Assembly: GCA_942159475.1 (NCBI GenBank) | Contig: OW804095.1 | Span: 150,278,808-150,342,807, forward strand | DNA: 64,000 nt | DNA from: Sthenelais limicola | Lineage: Eukaryota; Annelida; Polychaeta; Phyllodocida; Sigalionidae | Reading direction: 5' to 3' | The notes under the pieces: generated by a model | Database searches by the model: none | What the model saw: only the letters and a program-made list of their open reading frames with translations | What the model was told of the DNA's origin: nothing | Program-made: the position numbers and the translations under genes | Shown here: positions 11,293-23,820 of the stretch, piece by piece | Layout: every line of letters begins with the position of its first letter | Position numbering within the stretch: the stretch's first letter is position 1

Positions 11293-11488
11293 CAGTCTAA
11301 GCCCAAACCCACTCAGATCAGATGAGAGTGGTATGTCAGTGATTGGACCCCTACTGCGCTAATGGTTTTTCTGACCCAGGAGTAGGCATGCTTATGGGAT
11401 TATAATGGTATTTTGAGGTCCTAATGAGGTTATAATGAGAGGCTTTCCTTCAGTTTGAAGGGACTCCCTCAACTTTGAGCCTAGACTA
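11293..11488 (+). mobile_element. R2 copy a
   Basis: Full-length member of the second TIR family: starts CAGTCTAAGCCC and ends TTTGAGCCTAGACTA. The internal block GTATGTCAGTGATTGGA and the AATGGTATTTTGAGG block match the other R2 copies. Confidence 0.85.
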
Positions 11489-12266
11489 GTTCATTCAGAG
11501 TACTACTTTTCTTCTTAGGTTCAGCAAACAACTTGAGGGCAGACCAATGATAGTGCGGAACGTGCACAAAAAGCCTTTCGTACAATATGACTAGTAAATA
11601 ATTTGATACAATTGCATACAAATCAATTAAACCTGATTCCAATCCAAAATTAGTTCTACTTTGGGCCATGCCTCTAGGAATATCACGTCGGTTATATGAC
11701 AGATACAAAGCCACACAATTTAAATTAATTGTATTTATTGATTAATTGTATTTTATTTAAGTACATGAAACACCATAATGGTGTTTTCCTATACAGAAAC
11801 AAATATTGTAAATCTAAACAAATCGGCCATCGAAGAAAGATCCTTTGTCATTGTTCTTTTCGCATATCAATCCATGCCACATAATATATTATAATGGATC
11901 ACTTAATCATATGCTTGATGTACACAATGTTACAAGGAAAAATATACATTCTGAATCATTATACCCTTCCCCGATGTTACAGCTTACAAAAGCCATACTG
12001 AAATCTGTACGCACTACCATCGATTGTACACATGTCTAACAAGCTATACCATTGTCACGAGGGAACGCTCACCAAGCGATACAATGCAAGATGACGTAAG
12101 GAGGAGGGCCAGGTGGAGATGTTGAGGAGGATATTGATTGTTTGTAACATATTTATAACCAGGCTATGATCTTCATCTAGCAAATTGCAACCAGAAAATC
12201 TAGCAAGGTTATACAGTATGTAACCGAGGTTACATGGATAGCCACTGTTAGACATAGTAGACATGT
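11489..12266. other. Unassigned AT-rich stretch
   Basis: No repeat recognised; open frames up to 77 codons have random-looking composition. Confidence 0.4.
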
Positions 12267-12501
12267 GGGTGAAATCGTCAGAAAATGTACAATACAACTT
12301 CCCCAATCCTCTCAAATAACCCACATTTAAGACAGAAATAAAGTTCCAAATACAGTTCAACCTAACCAAACAGATTGCTAGAATCAATGCAATGCCGAAT
12401 ATACTCGAATTTACCTAGTATTGACCAAATTGCAGCCTTATTTAGCAGAATTTACTGAATGTGTACAGCTGCCAATTGTACATTTTCTGAAATTCTGACC
12501 C
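12267..12501 (-). mobile_element. T12, T-element A/B mosaic
   Basis: The outer left part is type A (CCTCTCAAATAACCCACATTT), but the interior switches to type B (CAACCTAACCAAACAGATTG). The left TIR is eroded. ATGT lies on both sides. Confidence 0.88.
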
Positions 12502-13092
12502 ATGTAGAGGCTATTTGGGGTGTCTTGGTGAATGTTAGGGTCCGACGTCAGATAATATTTCGGAAACGTTTTTGCCTTCTGACTGAACATCTCCTCATGT
12601 TAAACGTCTAGGAATTATTGCTCGAATTTTAATTCTGCTTTCTCCCATGTGCAACGAACCAAAACTCCCCCTCAGAATTATTTTTTCCCAGAACGTTTTA
12701 GCAGTGTGGAACCGCAATTTATTTGGTCATTTTGTAGCAGATTCTTTTATTTGGACATTAAACTAGTTGTATTCAATTGTGTGCATTGTTTGGAATTATT
12801 TCTTGTAATAACATTTTAGCACTTTACCAACTTTAAAGTTGGAATAAGTTTCAAATTTATGACATCACAAAACCGTACATATTGTAACACACACATTGAC
12901 TGCGTTACAATATAAAGGGGAATATTATCCCCGATACCCATAAATCTTAGTAATGGTGTACGTAAACTTAAGAAAATTATAAGATTTACTACTCGAAAAC
13001 ACTATAAAAACCAACATAGAGGCTGGAAAGCATGGGAATCTTGAATCCAACCTAATTTACTGCTATGAGTCCGCTGCTGGAATGGTCACATT
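12502..13092. other. Unassigned AT-rich stretch
   Basis: Nothing recognised. Confidence 0.4.
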
Positions 13093-13102
13093 ATATACAG
13101 AT

Positions 13103-13337
13103 GGGTCAGATTTTCAGTAAATGTACAATTCGCCTTCACCAATCTTCTCAAATAACCCAAATTTCAGACAAAAATAAAGTTCAAAATACAGTTCAACCTA
13201 ACCAAACAGATTGCTAGAATCAATGCAATGCCGAATATACTCGAATTTACCTAGTATTGACCAAATTTCAGCCTGATTTAGCAGAATTAATTAAATGCGT
13301 ACAGCTTCCAATTGTACATTTTCTGCAAATCTCACCC
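13103..13337 (-). mobile_element. T13, T-element type B with A-like end
   Basis: Complete, flanked by a perfect 10-bp direct repeat, ATATACAGAT (13093-13102 and 13338-13347). The first dozen internal bases (CGCCTTCACC) are A-like, the rest type B. Confidence 0.92.
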
Positions 13338-13347
13338 ATATACAGAT

Positions 13348-13773
13348 ATTCATAAAAGATGATATACAACTGTATATGGCATGCTTTACGGTATGAATGA
13401 CCCACCACTTTCCCTTCCACATTCCTTCTAAATACACAAATAACTACAATTAACACAACTTATCCTTAGTACAGAATCAATTTATATTCATCTCTCCAGA
13501 CGCCCATCATCTCATAATAATGTTCTGCCTATATGTGGAGGGTAAATGCTAAATTAAATGTTTGGGTAATCATATGTTGCCCGCCATTAAGCATCTATGC
13601 AACCCTAATTGCTTGAATAATTACTACCTTTCACTATTGAATAAGCAAATGTAATGTATCGCAGTATGTTATTAGCGTTACATACTGCACATTAGTTATG
13701 GATAAGGTGCCTATGTACTGGGGATATTCATTAGGGGATACAACGGGACATGTAACCAGTGATATGCATATCT
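13348..13773. other. Unassigned AT-rich stretch
   Basis: Nothing recognised apart from a possible 50-codon frame on the minus strand that runs into T14; probably chance. Confidence 0.35.
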
Positions 13774-14008
13774 GGGACAGATTTTCAGAACATGTACAAT
13801 TCACCTTCACCAATCCTCTCAAAAAACCCACATTTAAGACAAAAATGAGCTTCAAAATGCAGTTTAACATAACAAAACTGATACTTTAAATCAATGTGAT
13901 ACCAAATATACGCAGATATACCTGGTACTCTTCATTTTTCAGCCTTATTTAGCAGAGTTTACTAAATGTGTAGAGCTGCCAATTGTACATTTTCTGAAAA
14001 TCTGACCC
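13774..14008 (-). mobile_element. T14, T-element type A
   Basis: Complete; left end GGGACAG, right end CTGACCC. No long duplication. Confidence 0.9.
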
Positions 14009-15031
14009 ATATTCCTCAGGAATAAGCGGGTGTATCGAATTAACATTAGCTGCTGCGAGGGGGCTTTGTAATACAGCAAATCCCTTTAGATTTAGCGATT
14101 TCTTCACTCAAGGGAAGATTAACCAAAAGGACATCTGCTTATGTAATCTATATACATGTAAAGATGGGTTAAGGAACTGTGCATCTCTCTCTCTATAATT
14201 AAATGAAACAATTGGTAGCCTAATTTTCTTTATGTAACAGCCAAGACTGTAATTATGTTAGTAGGTGGTACGTTCTTTCTTATACAAGTGGAATTGAAGC
14301 GGTTAGAATACATCCCTCATTATTGTTGGAAAAGGATTATAATGACATCAGCGATTGGTTCAGTTAATTATGTTAATAAAAACTGATATTTCATAAATCT
14401 TCGCCCCAAAATGTCAAGGTATTTATCAATGGGTGAACGTTAATAATCGATACATTTCGCTCACATTTGTTCATGCGTTCTCACTTCAATAGCATGTAGC
14501 ATGATTCCATTTCTGTCCAAACATTTGAAAGGACCCTCGTTCTAGACGCTGTACTGTCATCTGTTATGTTTTATTCACTGAGAAATAATGGATATTGTTA
14601 TAGTCAGCTAGGTTAAAATAAAAACTCGAAAACCCCTCAAAAAAATAACAAAAGACAAAGGTTCCAGCAAAGAAACAATTTAGTATTGTATATATGCCAA
14701 GACGGCAGGAAGCTGAATAAAATCTTTTAAAAACAAAAAACAAAATTTAAATGGATACTTGATTTTACCCACATCTGTGTATCCATAATTCTGGTTACAT
14801 CTACCCTTCTAGATAAACATAATGAAAACATTTAAAATGGCGGATGGTTGCACCGCAACGATGCGTAATTTAGAGGCATTTACGTGACGACTTGTCAATT
14901 TCACCACTTTAAATACTAGTCTGCTACCTCGCCCATGAACTCCCATCTAGAGGGGATCCTCTCCTCCTTCTCCCTCAATTGCAAGGACTAATAACTTAGG
15001 GAGGGGGGCTTGAGGGGTTACACATGACCCA
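14009..15031. other. Unassigned stretch
   Basis: AT-rich. ATGGCGGA near 14837 and a purine/pyrimidine-rich part at 14940-15020. No gene recognised. Confidence 0.4.
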
Positions 15032-15152
15032 AGTCGATCTAGGCCCAAAGCCGCTCAGATCAGATAAGAATGGTATGTCAGTGATTGGACTCCTACTGCG
15101 CTAATGGTTTTTCTCATTATAATGGTATTTTGAGGTTCTAATGTGATTATAT
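15032..15152 (+). mobile_element. R2 copy b, 3-prime truncated
   Basis: Starts AGTCGATCTAGGCCC and carries the GGTATGTCAGTGATTGGA and CTACTGCGCTAATGG blocks, then loses similarity after the AATGGTATTTTGAGG block. The GACCTGGAGTAGGCGTCC half is missing, so the internal palindrome is lost. Confidence 0.75.
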
Positions 15153-17169
15153 TTTTTCCTGAGGTTTTCAACTATCCTTAGAAAGAATGTCTCGCATAAG
15201 TCAGATATATGCACTACATTTTTAACAAATAATAAAATCCTTGTTTTATTATGAATGCACCTTATTAGTTTTTCGTACCCACGTTAAGGTGAAATAAATA
15301 TAATAACAATAATGTTAATAATCATAAAACACAGAACTAATAATCATAGGGAATTTCAGGGCCCATTTCTGCCCCCCCCCCCCCCCAACACACCTCCCTT
15401 TCCATAGACTCTAGATTAGCTCTTGGGCTATGGTTGAGAACTGTTGGCCCCTGTCAGGGAGCATACATTGTATCAAGCGGCAGTAGTTAGACCCTGGACA
15501 CGCCCGCCAACAACTAGCACACAAACATGTTATTAGGCAAATTACCTTGTAAATTCTTCCTGACTTTTTTTGTTCTCCCCGATAATTTCCCGTAAAATTA
15601 TAGATGATAATCCCAGATAATGTCCCATGGGGAGTGACTAGGGTGGCATAAGTCATAGTAACGTATCAGTTGCCCATATTTATCACTTGTTATATAGTAA
15701 TTTGACTGTGTCGTACTACATAATGATAATCACAAATTGATACGGTCCGATGGGAGGTAGCGTTGTTAGCTATAGGAAAAACAACGTATCGGTATGTAGG
15801 GACACCTTTGCTGTCCATTAACTACATATGGTATCTTGGCAAAAGAAATTCGAAATGTCTGAACTGGAAATATCTAAACACTTGAATTCTCGCACGGTAG
15901 AAACATACATTATAAAAAATACATGATAGAAATAAAAAGTCAGGATGTTAGTCAACATATGAATTAAATGTATTATACATGTATGTGAACGTAGAGCTTG
16001 CAAGAAAACTCGGAAATTTTAGTACAGTATATTAAAAATCAATTCTTTCACTTTTTCTCAGACCCCCTCGTTCTTAATGGGATAACGGTAGTTATAAATA
16101 TTTTAAGAGGTCATGAGTTCGGAAAAGGAATTTTCATTTTATAAATGGCACACATTCCTTACCTTCTATTTTCTCTTCGCGCGTACATACACTTACATTC
16201 TTTACACAAATTTAAAATTTAAACTTTTTTATTGCGCCTCTAGAAAAAAATAATAATAAAAAAGATGGAACCCTTATATGATCAAGCAAAGCTAGGTTTT
16301 CTCCCAGAGCCAGAGCGCGGGAGAATTGTGGAATTCAAAGAGAAGCATGTAGCCTGTCTTGAAACGTGATAAAATCTTAAATACGTTCCGCCATGACGAT
16401 ACCCAGCCCATAAACGTCACAATCCATTACCAAGATGGCGGCATTCTCACACACAACGTAAACTTGCGCTTAAAACTTCAAATACAATACACGGAGATAG
16501 TCACAGATAAAAGTCAAAGTGATTAGAATTCTAGATGAACTGATAAAACCTCACATAAAATACTTACATAAAAACATGACAATAACTCCTCCAAACATCC
16601 ACCTGTCCTCCGCCTTTTGTACTTCAATATCACTCAAGCTATTTGAACAGCCAAGCACGACGCTCCAAAGGTCTTAATACCTATTTTGCTATAGTCATGT
16701 CCATGCAGATAAAAAATACCTTTTATTCAACAAAAAAAAGATATATGATCTATACCCCGAGCAGTTAATGATTGTGAGTTTTTAAAAGAAACATTTAAAA
16801 GCTCACCTGGGGTAGTATAATATAGGAGATTAATTTAATACAACACCTTCTTCCTGCAAATCAAGCAAGAGAAAGTAAGGTGAGATATTGAGAGTTGGTT
16901 TGAAACAGTTTGTTTCCACTCACAGTTGGAGACCCTTTGGTTGACCTGGCTCTGCCGCAGGACGAGCAGCAGTTATTTGAAGTATCAGTTACTAATAATC
17001 TCTTTGCTGTGTTCTGTTTGACTTGAAATGGTATCAGTTTCTGTTGGAAAGATGAGATGGGCTCTACATGGGGCTAAACAGATAACACCTCCACATAAAA
17101 GATGGACTTCATCTGTCTCAGCTATTGTCTGTAGGTTCTCTGAGAACCTGTCATTCTGCTTTAACATGT
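15153..17169. other. Long unassigned stretch
   Basis: Holds a run of about 16 C at 15370-15386 and an exact AAGATGGCGGC (YY1-like) at about 16434-16444 in slightly CpG-richer surroundings (16370-16480). A promoter is possible but unsupported. No gene recognised. Confidence 0.35.
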
Positions 17170-17403
17170 GGGTCGGATTTTAAGAAAATGTACAATTGTC
17201 CTTCACCAATCTTCTCAAATAACCCAAATTTAAGACGAAATTTAGGTTAAAAAACAGTTCAACATAACCAGACAGATTTATTGAATGGATACAATACAGA
17301 CTACATTCAGATGTACCTAGTATTGATAGATTTTCACTCTAATTTAGCAGAATTTGATAGATGTGTAGAACTGTATATTGTGCATTTTCTGACAATCTGA
17401 CCC
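17170..17403 (-). mobile_element. T15, T-element type C
   Basis: Type C interior (CAACATAACCAGACAGATTT). Left end GGGTCGG; right TIR weaker (TGTGCATTTTCTGACAATCTGACCC). The flanks share a TCTGC...CATGTG pattern that may be a decayed duplication. Confidence 0.85.
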
Positions 17404-17806
17404 AAGTCTGCCCCATGTGCTCCCTTAATTTTACCTTAGAGCTTCAAAGGGCGTCAGGAGGTGGTGGTGGAGATTCGTCTTTCACTTTTTGAAAAATGTA
17501 GTAAGCGTTAATGTGTCTGTTGAGGAATAATGAACTTCCACACAGTGTAAAAAGTGCCAGGTATATATACCTGTTGCTTTCTTCATTTACACCATCCGAC
17601 CATCTGCGATTCCAGAGTGAATGACTATGATAAAAAGTAGTTATCTATGTTCTCAATGACTAGGTCTCTAAGATTAATTGAATTTGCCACGTTTCTAACC
17701 ACAGCCAGCTTTTAATATAGCTAATTCAGGGGGACGTACGGTATTTTAAATTTTGAAATAAAATTAGATGAGAATATCATTCATACGAATCTATTGTAAC
17801 ATTATA

Positions 17807-17977
17807 CAGTCTAGGTTCAGAGTTGAGATAGTCCCTCCAAACTGAGGGAAAGCCTCTCGCTCCAAACCACAAAATGCCATTATAATTATGACGTCTACTC
17901 CAGGGCCAGGAAAGCCATTAGCGCAATAGGCGTCCAATCACTGACACACCATTCTGAGAGCCTGTGAAGCTAAACTG
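17807..17977 (-). mobile_element. R2 copy c
   Basis: Opposite orientation to copy a. Starts CAGTCTAGGTTCAGAGTTGAG, ends CTGTGAAGCTAAACTG. Possible 5-bp TTATA direct repeat at both ends. Confidence 0.85.
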
Positions 17978-18458
17978 TTATAATAAGTAAATGATGCAAT
18001 GAATCGCAACATAGCTTTCATTTTCACTCAGAGTAAAATATTTAACATTTTGAAAAGAAATGGAGGGAAAGAGAAACAATAGTTTAATGTAAATTTAACT
18101 GAAGCTCATTATCTCAGCTCAATGTTAAATGAGTCTTTCCAATTGTTCATTATACTCCGGTACATGAAGTAGCTTAGCTATCCAGTCTCATTAGAAGACA
18201 AAGTAGTGCCTGACTTATAATAAAGCAGGATGAGGACCTTTCATATTAAAGGCTTCCTATAGCCTTAAGAAAGTCATAAATAGCAGCTAAGGTAGGCCCA
18301 TAGGCCGGCAGTTAGTGCTATGTTCATGTAGGCCCTGAGGTCTCACCCCCTAAAGCTAACTTATTACTCAGAAAATTTAGAAGAACAGAAAACATTTAGG
18401 TCATTGAGTGTTGCAGTGTCGGGGGCCCGGGGGCCTGTACAGTTCCATGTAATTTAGA
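17978..18458. other. Unassigned stretch
   Basis: No feature apart from a GC-rich palindrome, GGCCCGGGGGCC, near 18424. Confidence 0.35.
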
Positions 18459-18812
18459 TCATTTATACAAGACAAAAGACACAGGACAGTCTATTATACC
18501 CATGTGAGACATATGTCCGTCTGAATTCTGAGCACCATTCTTACGTACAATGCATTTAATTGCATGAAAGAGGACATCAATTTCTGCCTTTGGATTCCGC
18601 TCATGATGCGTTTTAAAGACTTGCTGTTCGCTGGGAGGGAAATGGGAAGTTTTTGGAAGATTGAAAGATGAGGTTTTTTTCTGGATTTTCAACTGGTTTG
18701 TTGCCCACAAGGAGCTTCTAGAATTGTCCCCCAGGTGTCTCTCGCTGTATGGGGTCTCGCGACAGTGCTCTCGGGAATACTCGTAGACAGGAGGTGAGAT
18801 TGTACGAGACAC
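18459..18812 (-). CDS. 117-codon open frame, unknown
   Basis: One of the longer uninterrupted frames in the window. It opens at a GTG; the first ATG is well inside. The product would be basic and polar, rich in Ser, His and Lys, with no membrane segment or recognisable domain. It could be an internal exon or a chance frame. Confidence 0.2.
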   Translation of the reverse strand: MSRTISPPVYEYSREHCRETPYSERHLGDNSRSSLWATNQLKIQKKTSSFNLPKTSHFPPSEQQVFKTHHERNPKAEIDVLFHAIKCIVRKNGAQNSDGHMSHMGIIDCPVSFVLYK

Positions 18813-19523
18813 GGCGTTTTATATGTTACTCTCTCACTGGGAATGCTGCCAAAGTTAATATCCAGATTTTCAAGAAAAAGGTTTGAACAAATGAAAAATC
18901 ACCGTAATCAATCAACATGTTATATCTTGGGGAAGGCATTTGTTTACATGGTGTCAGAGCACTCAGATAGTTTTTAGGCCAACAAATTAAAATTTATATC
19001 GGATATACTACTGTACACGGAATTGAGAGCTTCATTATTTGTTCCGGTGTTAGAAAGAACTGTTTTTGTGAAATATGGTTGCGAGGGAATATCCCGATTA
19101 ATGTGTTATTTTCTCACATATTTCACACGATATTATACATATGTCACCCACAAATTCCATGGCGCATAACTATGGGTCCCTCAAGTTGAAATGACTGACT
19201 GTCTTTGGGCTACTAGATCTTTTTGGGATTATAAATGTTGTCATAACAATCCTGGGTGCCTAACATGCAGTTGTCAAGAAAGCAATGTCCATATTATATT
19301 GCCGTGTGTCGAAATAAAAACATTTTGGTATGAGTACAAAGAACGTTATTATCATACTTTTTTCTGATCAAACAATTTTTAATGCCGGTTTCTACAATGT
19401 AACTCGATGTTTCACACAGTTCTATAATATCTAACGCTTATCAGTTTTTTGTTCTAGACATATAAACACATCGATTAATTCCTTTCACAGCCACAGTTGG
19501 TACATAAAGCTTTATCAGTTTAT
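18813..19523. other. Unassigned AT-rich stretch
   Basis: Nothing recognised. Confidence 0.4.
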
Positions 19524-19760
19524 GGGTCAGACCTTCAACAAATGTACAATTGACAGATCTATACATTTAGTAAATTCTGCCAAATTGGACTGAAAAATGG
19601 TCAATACTAGGTATATTTGAATAAATTTGGTATTGCCTTGATTCAAACAATCTGTTGGGCTATGTTGAACCAAATTTTGAACATTATTTTTTCTCTTAAA
19701 TTTGAGATATTTGTGACGATTGGAGAAGGCAAATTGTACAATTTCTGGCGATTTCAGCCT
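19524..19760 (+). mobile_element. T16, T-element type D
   Basis: Type D interior (CAAACAATCTGTTGGGCTAT). The left TIR is recognisable (GGGTCAGACCTTCA); the right end ends GGCGATTTCAGCC rather than GAAAATCTGACCC. T38 shares this altered right end, so it defines the D type rather than random decay. A run of C follows at about 19777-19793. Confidence 0.8.
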
Positions 19761-20004
19761 TATAGGGATTTGAAGCCCCCCCCCCCCCCCCCCATCCATC
19801 CTTAATAAATGCTGATTCCTATGTTTTTAATACATCAGAATCATCAAACCATATCAATCCAACAAATGCTCGGGCATAGCAGTAAATTTCAGAGATTGTT
19901 ATCGCTGATTCTGTAGAGATAACTCACGGGTATTTTACATTGATTATCGGTTGGATCCCTCGCTAGCCATACACTTAAAACCAATAAACTGTCAATGCAG
20001 CTAT

Positions 20005-20239
20005 GGGTCAGATTTTCAGAAAATGTACAATTTAACTTCACCAATCCTCTCAAATAACCCAAATTTCCGACGAAAATAAAGTTCAAAATACAGTTTAACC
20101 TAACAAAACAGATTGCTAGAATCAATGCAATGCCGAATATACTTGAATTTACCTAGTATAGACCAAATTGCAGCCTTATTTAGCAAAAATTACTAAATGT
20201 GTACAGCTGCCAATTGTACATTTTCTGAAAATCTGACCC
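20005..20239 (-). mobile_element. T17, T-element type B
   Basis: Complete with near-perfect TIRs. No long duplication. Confidence 0.92.
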
Positions 20240-20648
20240 ATATACGCCGGGGACAGGCGATGGGACAATTTTCCCATTTTATTACAAACGTTGCCGAATA
20301 AGAATATTAAATTTCTCTATAATTACCGCGAAGATAAAGTCGATAAGCGCAAGCTGAATGGTAGGCTTTTGAAAGATGAATGTAGACCCCCTATAATTGA
20401 TCTTATCAAACGTATCTATGTTTTGTAAAAGTTGTTTGTTGAACAGATATCGACAAGCTGTTACTGTCTTATGAAATTTATCATCCGAATACTCAGGTCA
20501 TACAAAGTACCCGGTAGTAATTCTTTTGATAGGATTGTGGTGGTGAGATAGAGTTTCTTGTATCTCAAGGCTCTGAAATCTACTCTACTCTCTCTGTCAA
20601 AGTCTTACTTTCTTTGAAATGTCTGAAGTAAGATATGTGTGTGTTGAT
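20240..20648. other. Unassigned stretch
   Basis: Nothing recognised. Confidence 0.4.
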
Positions 20649-20887
20649 GAGTCAGATTTTCAGAAAATGTACAATTGGCAGCCCTACATATTTAGTCATT
20701 TCTGCTAAATTCTGCTTAAAAAAAAGGGATAAATGTTGGGTATATCTGAGTATATTTGGTATCGCATTGATTTATAGTATCAGTTCTGTTATGTTAAACA
20801 GTATTTTGAAGCTCATTTCTGTCTTAAATGTGGGCTATTTGAGAGGATTGGTGAAGGCGAATTGTACATTTTCTGAAGATCTGACCC
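20649..20887 (+). mobile_element. T18, T-element type A
   Basis: Complete; left end GAGTCAG, right end CTGACCC. It has a small A-rich change near 20717-20727. Confidence 0.9.
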
Positions 20888-21039
20888 TTATGCGGTACTT
20901 AATACAATGAATGAAACGATGGGTGAATTCGTTATTTATCAATATTAGAGGCGTGAGAAGAAGGTGGTGTTCATATGAGGAGGGTCTAATTAGGTCTCCG
21001 AGGGCCCTGTTGTATAAGCTAAGGAAATTATATTATTGT

Positions 21040-21257
21040 GGGAATTCCTTCACCTTTTTAGTGAAAGGGATTCCTTCCTAGGTGAAATGGTAGGAATAGC
21101 CTACACTCTATACGCGTCCTGTAGGCAGTAAACTCTATGGCACGCTGCTGCCTACAGGACCAGTATAGAGTGTAGATGTACACACAATTAATCAATGGTG
21201 GGTAGGAATTCGATTTCCTACCCACCGAAGGAAGGAGGGAAAGTGTAGGAATTCTCA
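21040..21257. repeat. Nested foldback with two strong hairpins
   Basis: Arms 21101-21128 and 21148-21175 are inverted repeats with 2 mismatches in 28, starting CTACACTCTATA. A second perfect 12-bp stem with a 6-base loop lies at 21197-21226 (GGTGGGTAGGAA and its complement). Weaker outer arms (GAATTCC...) bracket the whole. Looks like a foldback or MITE-type element; no coding content. Confidence 0.7.
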
Positions 21258-23161
21258 CACAAATATTTCCTTTCCTTAGCTAATTGTAAAAATATTTCAC
21301 ACTGAGTAAATATTTCAGAGACTACATCTGAAGCACCATGTTTTAGAAATCCCTTTTATTTTATTTATTTATTTGTTTCTCTGTGTGCATTACATAATAG
21401 AACAGCCCCAGCGCCCACCAAGGAAATAGAGAAAGGCACAATATATATATTGCTAGGGAAGATTTAGATACTGAGAGTAGATTATGTTTACTTTTAAAAT
21501 AATCACATTCAACAAGATATTCTGCTTGGACAAAGAAAACCATTCTTTAAATGCTATTTTTTAAGCTTTCAAAGCGTTTCTTTGTTAATTGAGTCAAGTA
21601 ATTATTCACTCCACAGGCTAGTTGCTAATTAAAAGTCAGAAAAGTTCAAGCATTAATTTATAACGAGAGAATAATTATCCCTACCTTTTTCCAGCTCCGA
21701 CAGATCCTTGACCAGAGGGGTTTAGTGGATGAAATCTTCCTTGTTGTCACCCTTGTCCTGTAGTCAATACGTCTGGAAAGAAACAACATAAAGGTATTCA
21801 GATAGTTTGAGGCTCTTTGGGGGCAAAACACACACGTCTAATAAATTGTAATGTTTTTATACAATACCGCCAATGTGTCATAGAATTACCTGGGGGATGT
21901 TTTGCAAAGTATTTAAACAGGACATATTCAGTCATTCCCTCAGACAGCGCAGTGATAGTAGTGTCATGGACTGTTAAAGGTATATTTTTTCAAGGGTAAG
22001 AGGAGGAGAAAGTGGGGGTGTTTTGCTGCTGTAACCTATCTCGTGCTTGTGAACAAAGAGCCCCAATCTTGTGTGGTTTTACTGTGCAGTTTCTGGAGGT
22101 AATTGCTTGACAGCAGCCTCGCGATTATCACAAATTGTGGCATGATATGTTCCGAGCATCACTGCCTACTTTGTTCCTTCAATTTACTCTTCACTCTCCC
22201 AATATCAAGTTCGAATGTCAACAACTAAACAACGAATCAAAATGATGGCATTTTCTCCTCCATATGCTTTATGAAATATTTTTTATTTTAGCCAAGTTGG
22301 TGTTAAGTCAATGGGTGGCTTTTTTTGAGTTTTGAGTTTTGAACATGAAGGATGTATACCTTTTCATGGTATGATTTGTACTTCAATATATCGTTATTTT
22401 GGACTTACCCATCATTTCAAATTTATATCATTTATGTCAATCATTTTCGTGTTGTTCAGGAGAGGACACTTATGTATATTATATTAAAAAAACATATTTA
22501 TAAAGCATGTAAGATATATTTGACTTAATAATCACCAAATTCACAACATTAGAAATGTTCTTCTAGATTTCGCTGTTGAAGAGTGCACTAAGAACATGTT
22601 AGAATTCCAGTTTAAGGAATGGAATTAAAGAATGCTCTCAAAAGTATCTAAACGTATCGCAGAAACAGGTTTTATTGCTCTTGTATTAGGTTCATGGCAT
22701 AAAAATCAATGTTCTAATTAGGTAGAGCGTTATTCTTGCACTGATAACATCTACCCCATTGGGATAATTGCTGAGTTATCTGATGCATGTTTTCTTCAAT
22801 TATCACCAAGACGGGATTTCTACAGTCGACGCAAACGTACTTGCTCCTAGGGATTCCTACCTGTTTCTTAAACAAATGAAAGGGAAATGTATAGTGACCT
22901 TGGCAATTAAGTGAGGGGGGTAAACAACAAGTTTATAACCCTTAGCATACAATTATATATTATATTATTATATATCACATATGCGCCTAATCGATAAATA
23001 AATAACTTTCCTTGTAACCATCTTTAAACTTATCCAGGGAATATTGACTTTCTTCGATGAATAAAGAATACTTTAGTATAACGAAAAGGCAGGTATTGAA
23101 TGTATACATGTCTATATGCATGGATGTACACCTATATCAGAAAATATACTATAGTCATCCA
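21258..23161. other. Long unassigned AT-rich stretch
   Basis: Nothing recognised on either strand. Confidence 0.4.
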
Positions 23162-23344
23162 CAGCTTAGGCTCAGAGTTGAGAGAGTCCCTCCACTTTGA
23201 GGGAAAGCCTCTCGCTCCAAACCCCAAAATACCATTATAATCCCATTAGGACGCCTACTCCAGGGCCTGAAAACTCATTAGTGCAGTAGGCGTCTAACTG
23301 ACATACAATTCTTATCTTATCTGAGAGGCTGTGAGCCTAGACTG
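23162..23344 (-). mobile_element. R2 copy d
   Basis: Complete, CAGCTTAGGCTCAGAG at the left and CTGTGAGCCTAGACTG at the right. It retains both halves of the internal palindrome (AGGACGCCTACT and AGTAGGCGTC). Confidence 0.88.
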
Positions 23345-23373
23345 CCTAGTCCAAAGCTCTAAAGAAAAGTTAG

Positions 23374-23534
23374 TTGATTGAACCAACGAGAGTGGAAGAA
23401 AGCTTGAACGTTGGTTGCTTCAAAGCTATTGGACAGTCGATAGACAAACACAAGAAACTTCGTGACACGAACGACCACCTAGTGGAGGATTGGCTAACTA
23501 TTAGACACGCTGAGGCTCATTACTGTAAGGCCAA
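23374..23534 (+). CDS. Possible internal exon, unknown
   Basis: After TAG at 23371-23373 a frame is open for 54 codons to 23535 and reads like protein (for example KHKKLRDTNDHLVEDWL). It runs straight into a consensus 5-prime splice site, AA/GTGAGT, at 23535. The would-be acceptor side lacks a pyrimidine tract. No start codon, no family recognised. Remnant exon or chance. Confidence 0.22.
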
Positions 23535-23643
23535 GTGAGTGTTGTCTGATAGAATGTCTGATAAAAACACTCTGGGTGTTTCTACCCAACACAATTATGC
23601 AAATATTTCCTACCATGCACAGGTAATAAAATAGACCAATAAA

Positions 23644-23820
23644 ATGCAGAAAGCTAGCAGATCATTTCTACTAGCCAGGGGCCATGAGTTTTTCCTCGAA
23701 GAGAAATACAAAAAGTCAGTGATTCACGATAGACCAGGTATAATTGCTCTGAATGTCTGGACGGTCCCTATGTATGCATCGAATTTGGATCTATTTTGCC
23801 TTGTTTGTCAGGGCTATTAA
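23644..23820 (+). CDS. 58-codon open frame, unknown
   Basis: ATG to TAA, with a protein-like composition (for example ARGHEFFLEEKYKKSVIHD). It lies about 110 bp after the previous candidate on the same strand. No domain is visible; a short exon or remnant is possible. Confidence 0.18.
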   Translation: MQKASRSFLLARGHEFFLEEKYKKSVIHDRPGIIALNVWTVPMYASNLDLFCLVCQGY

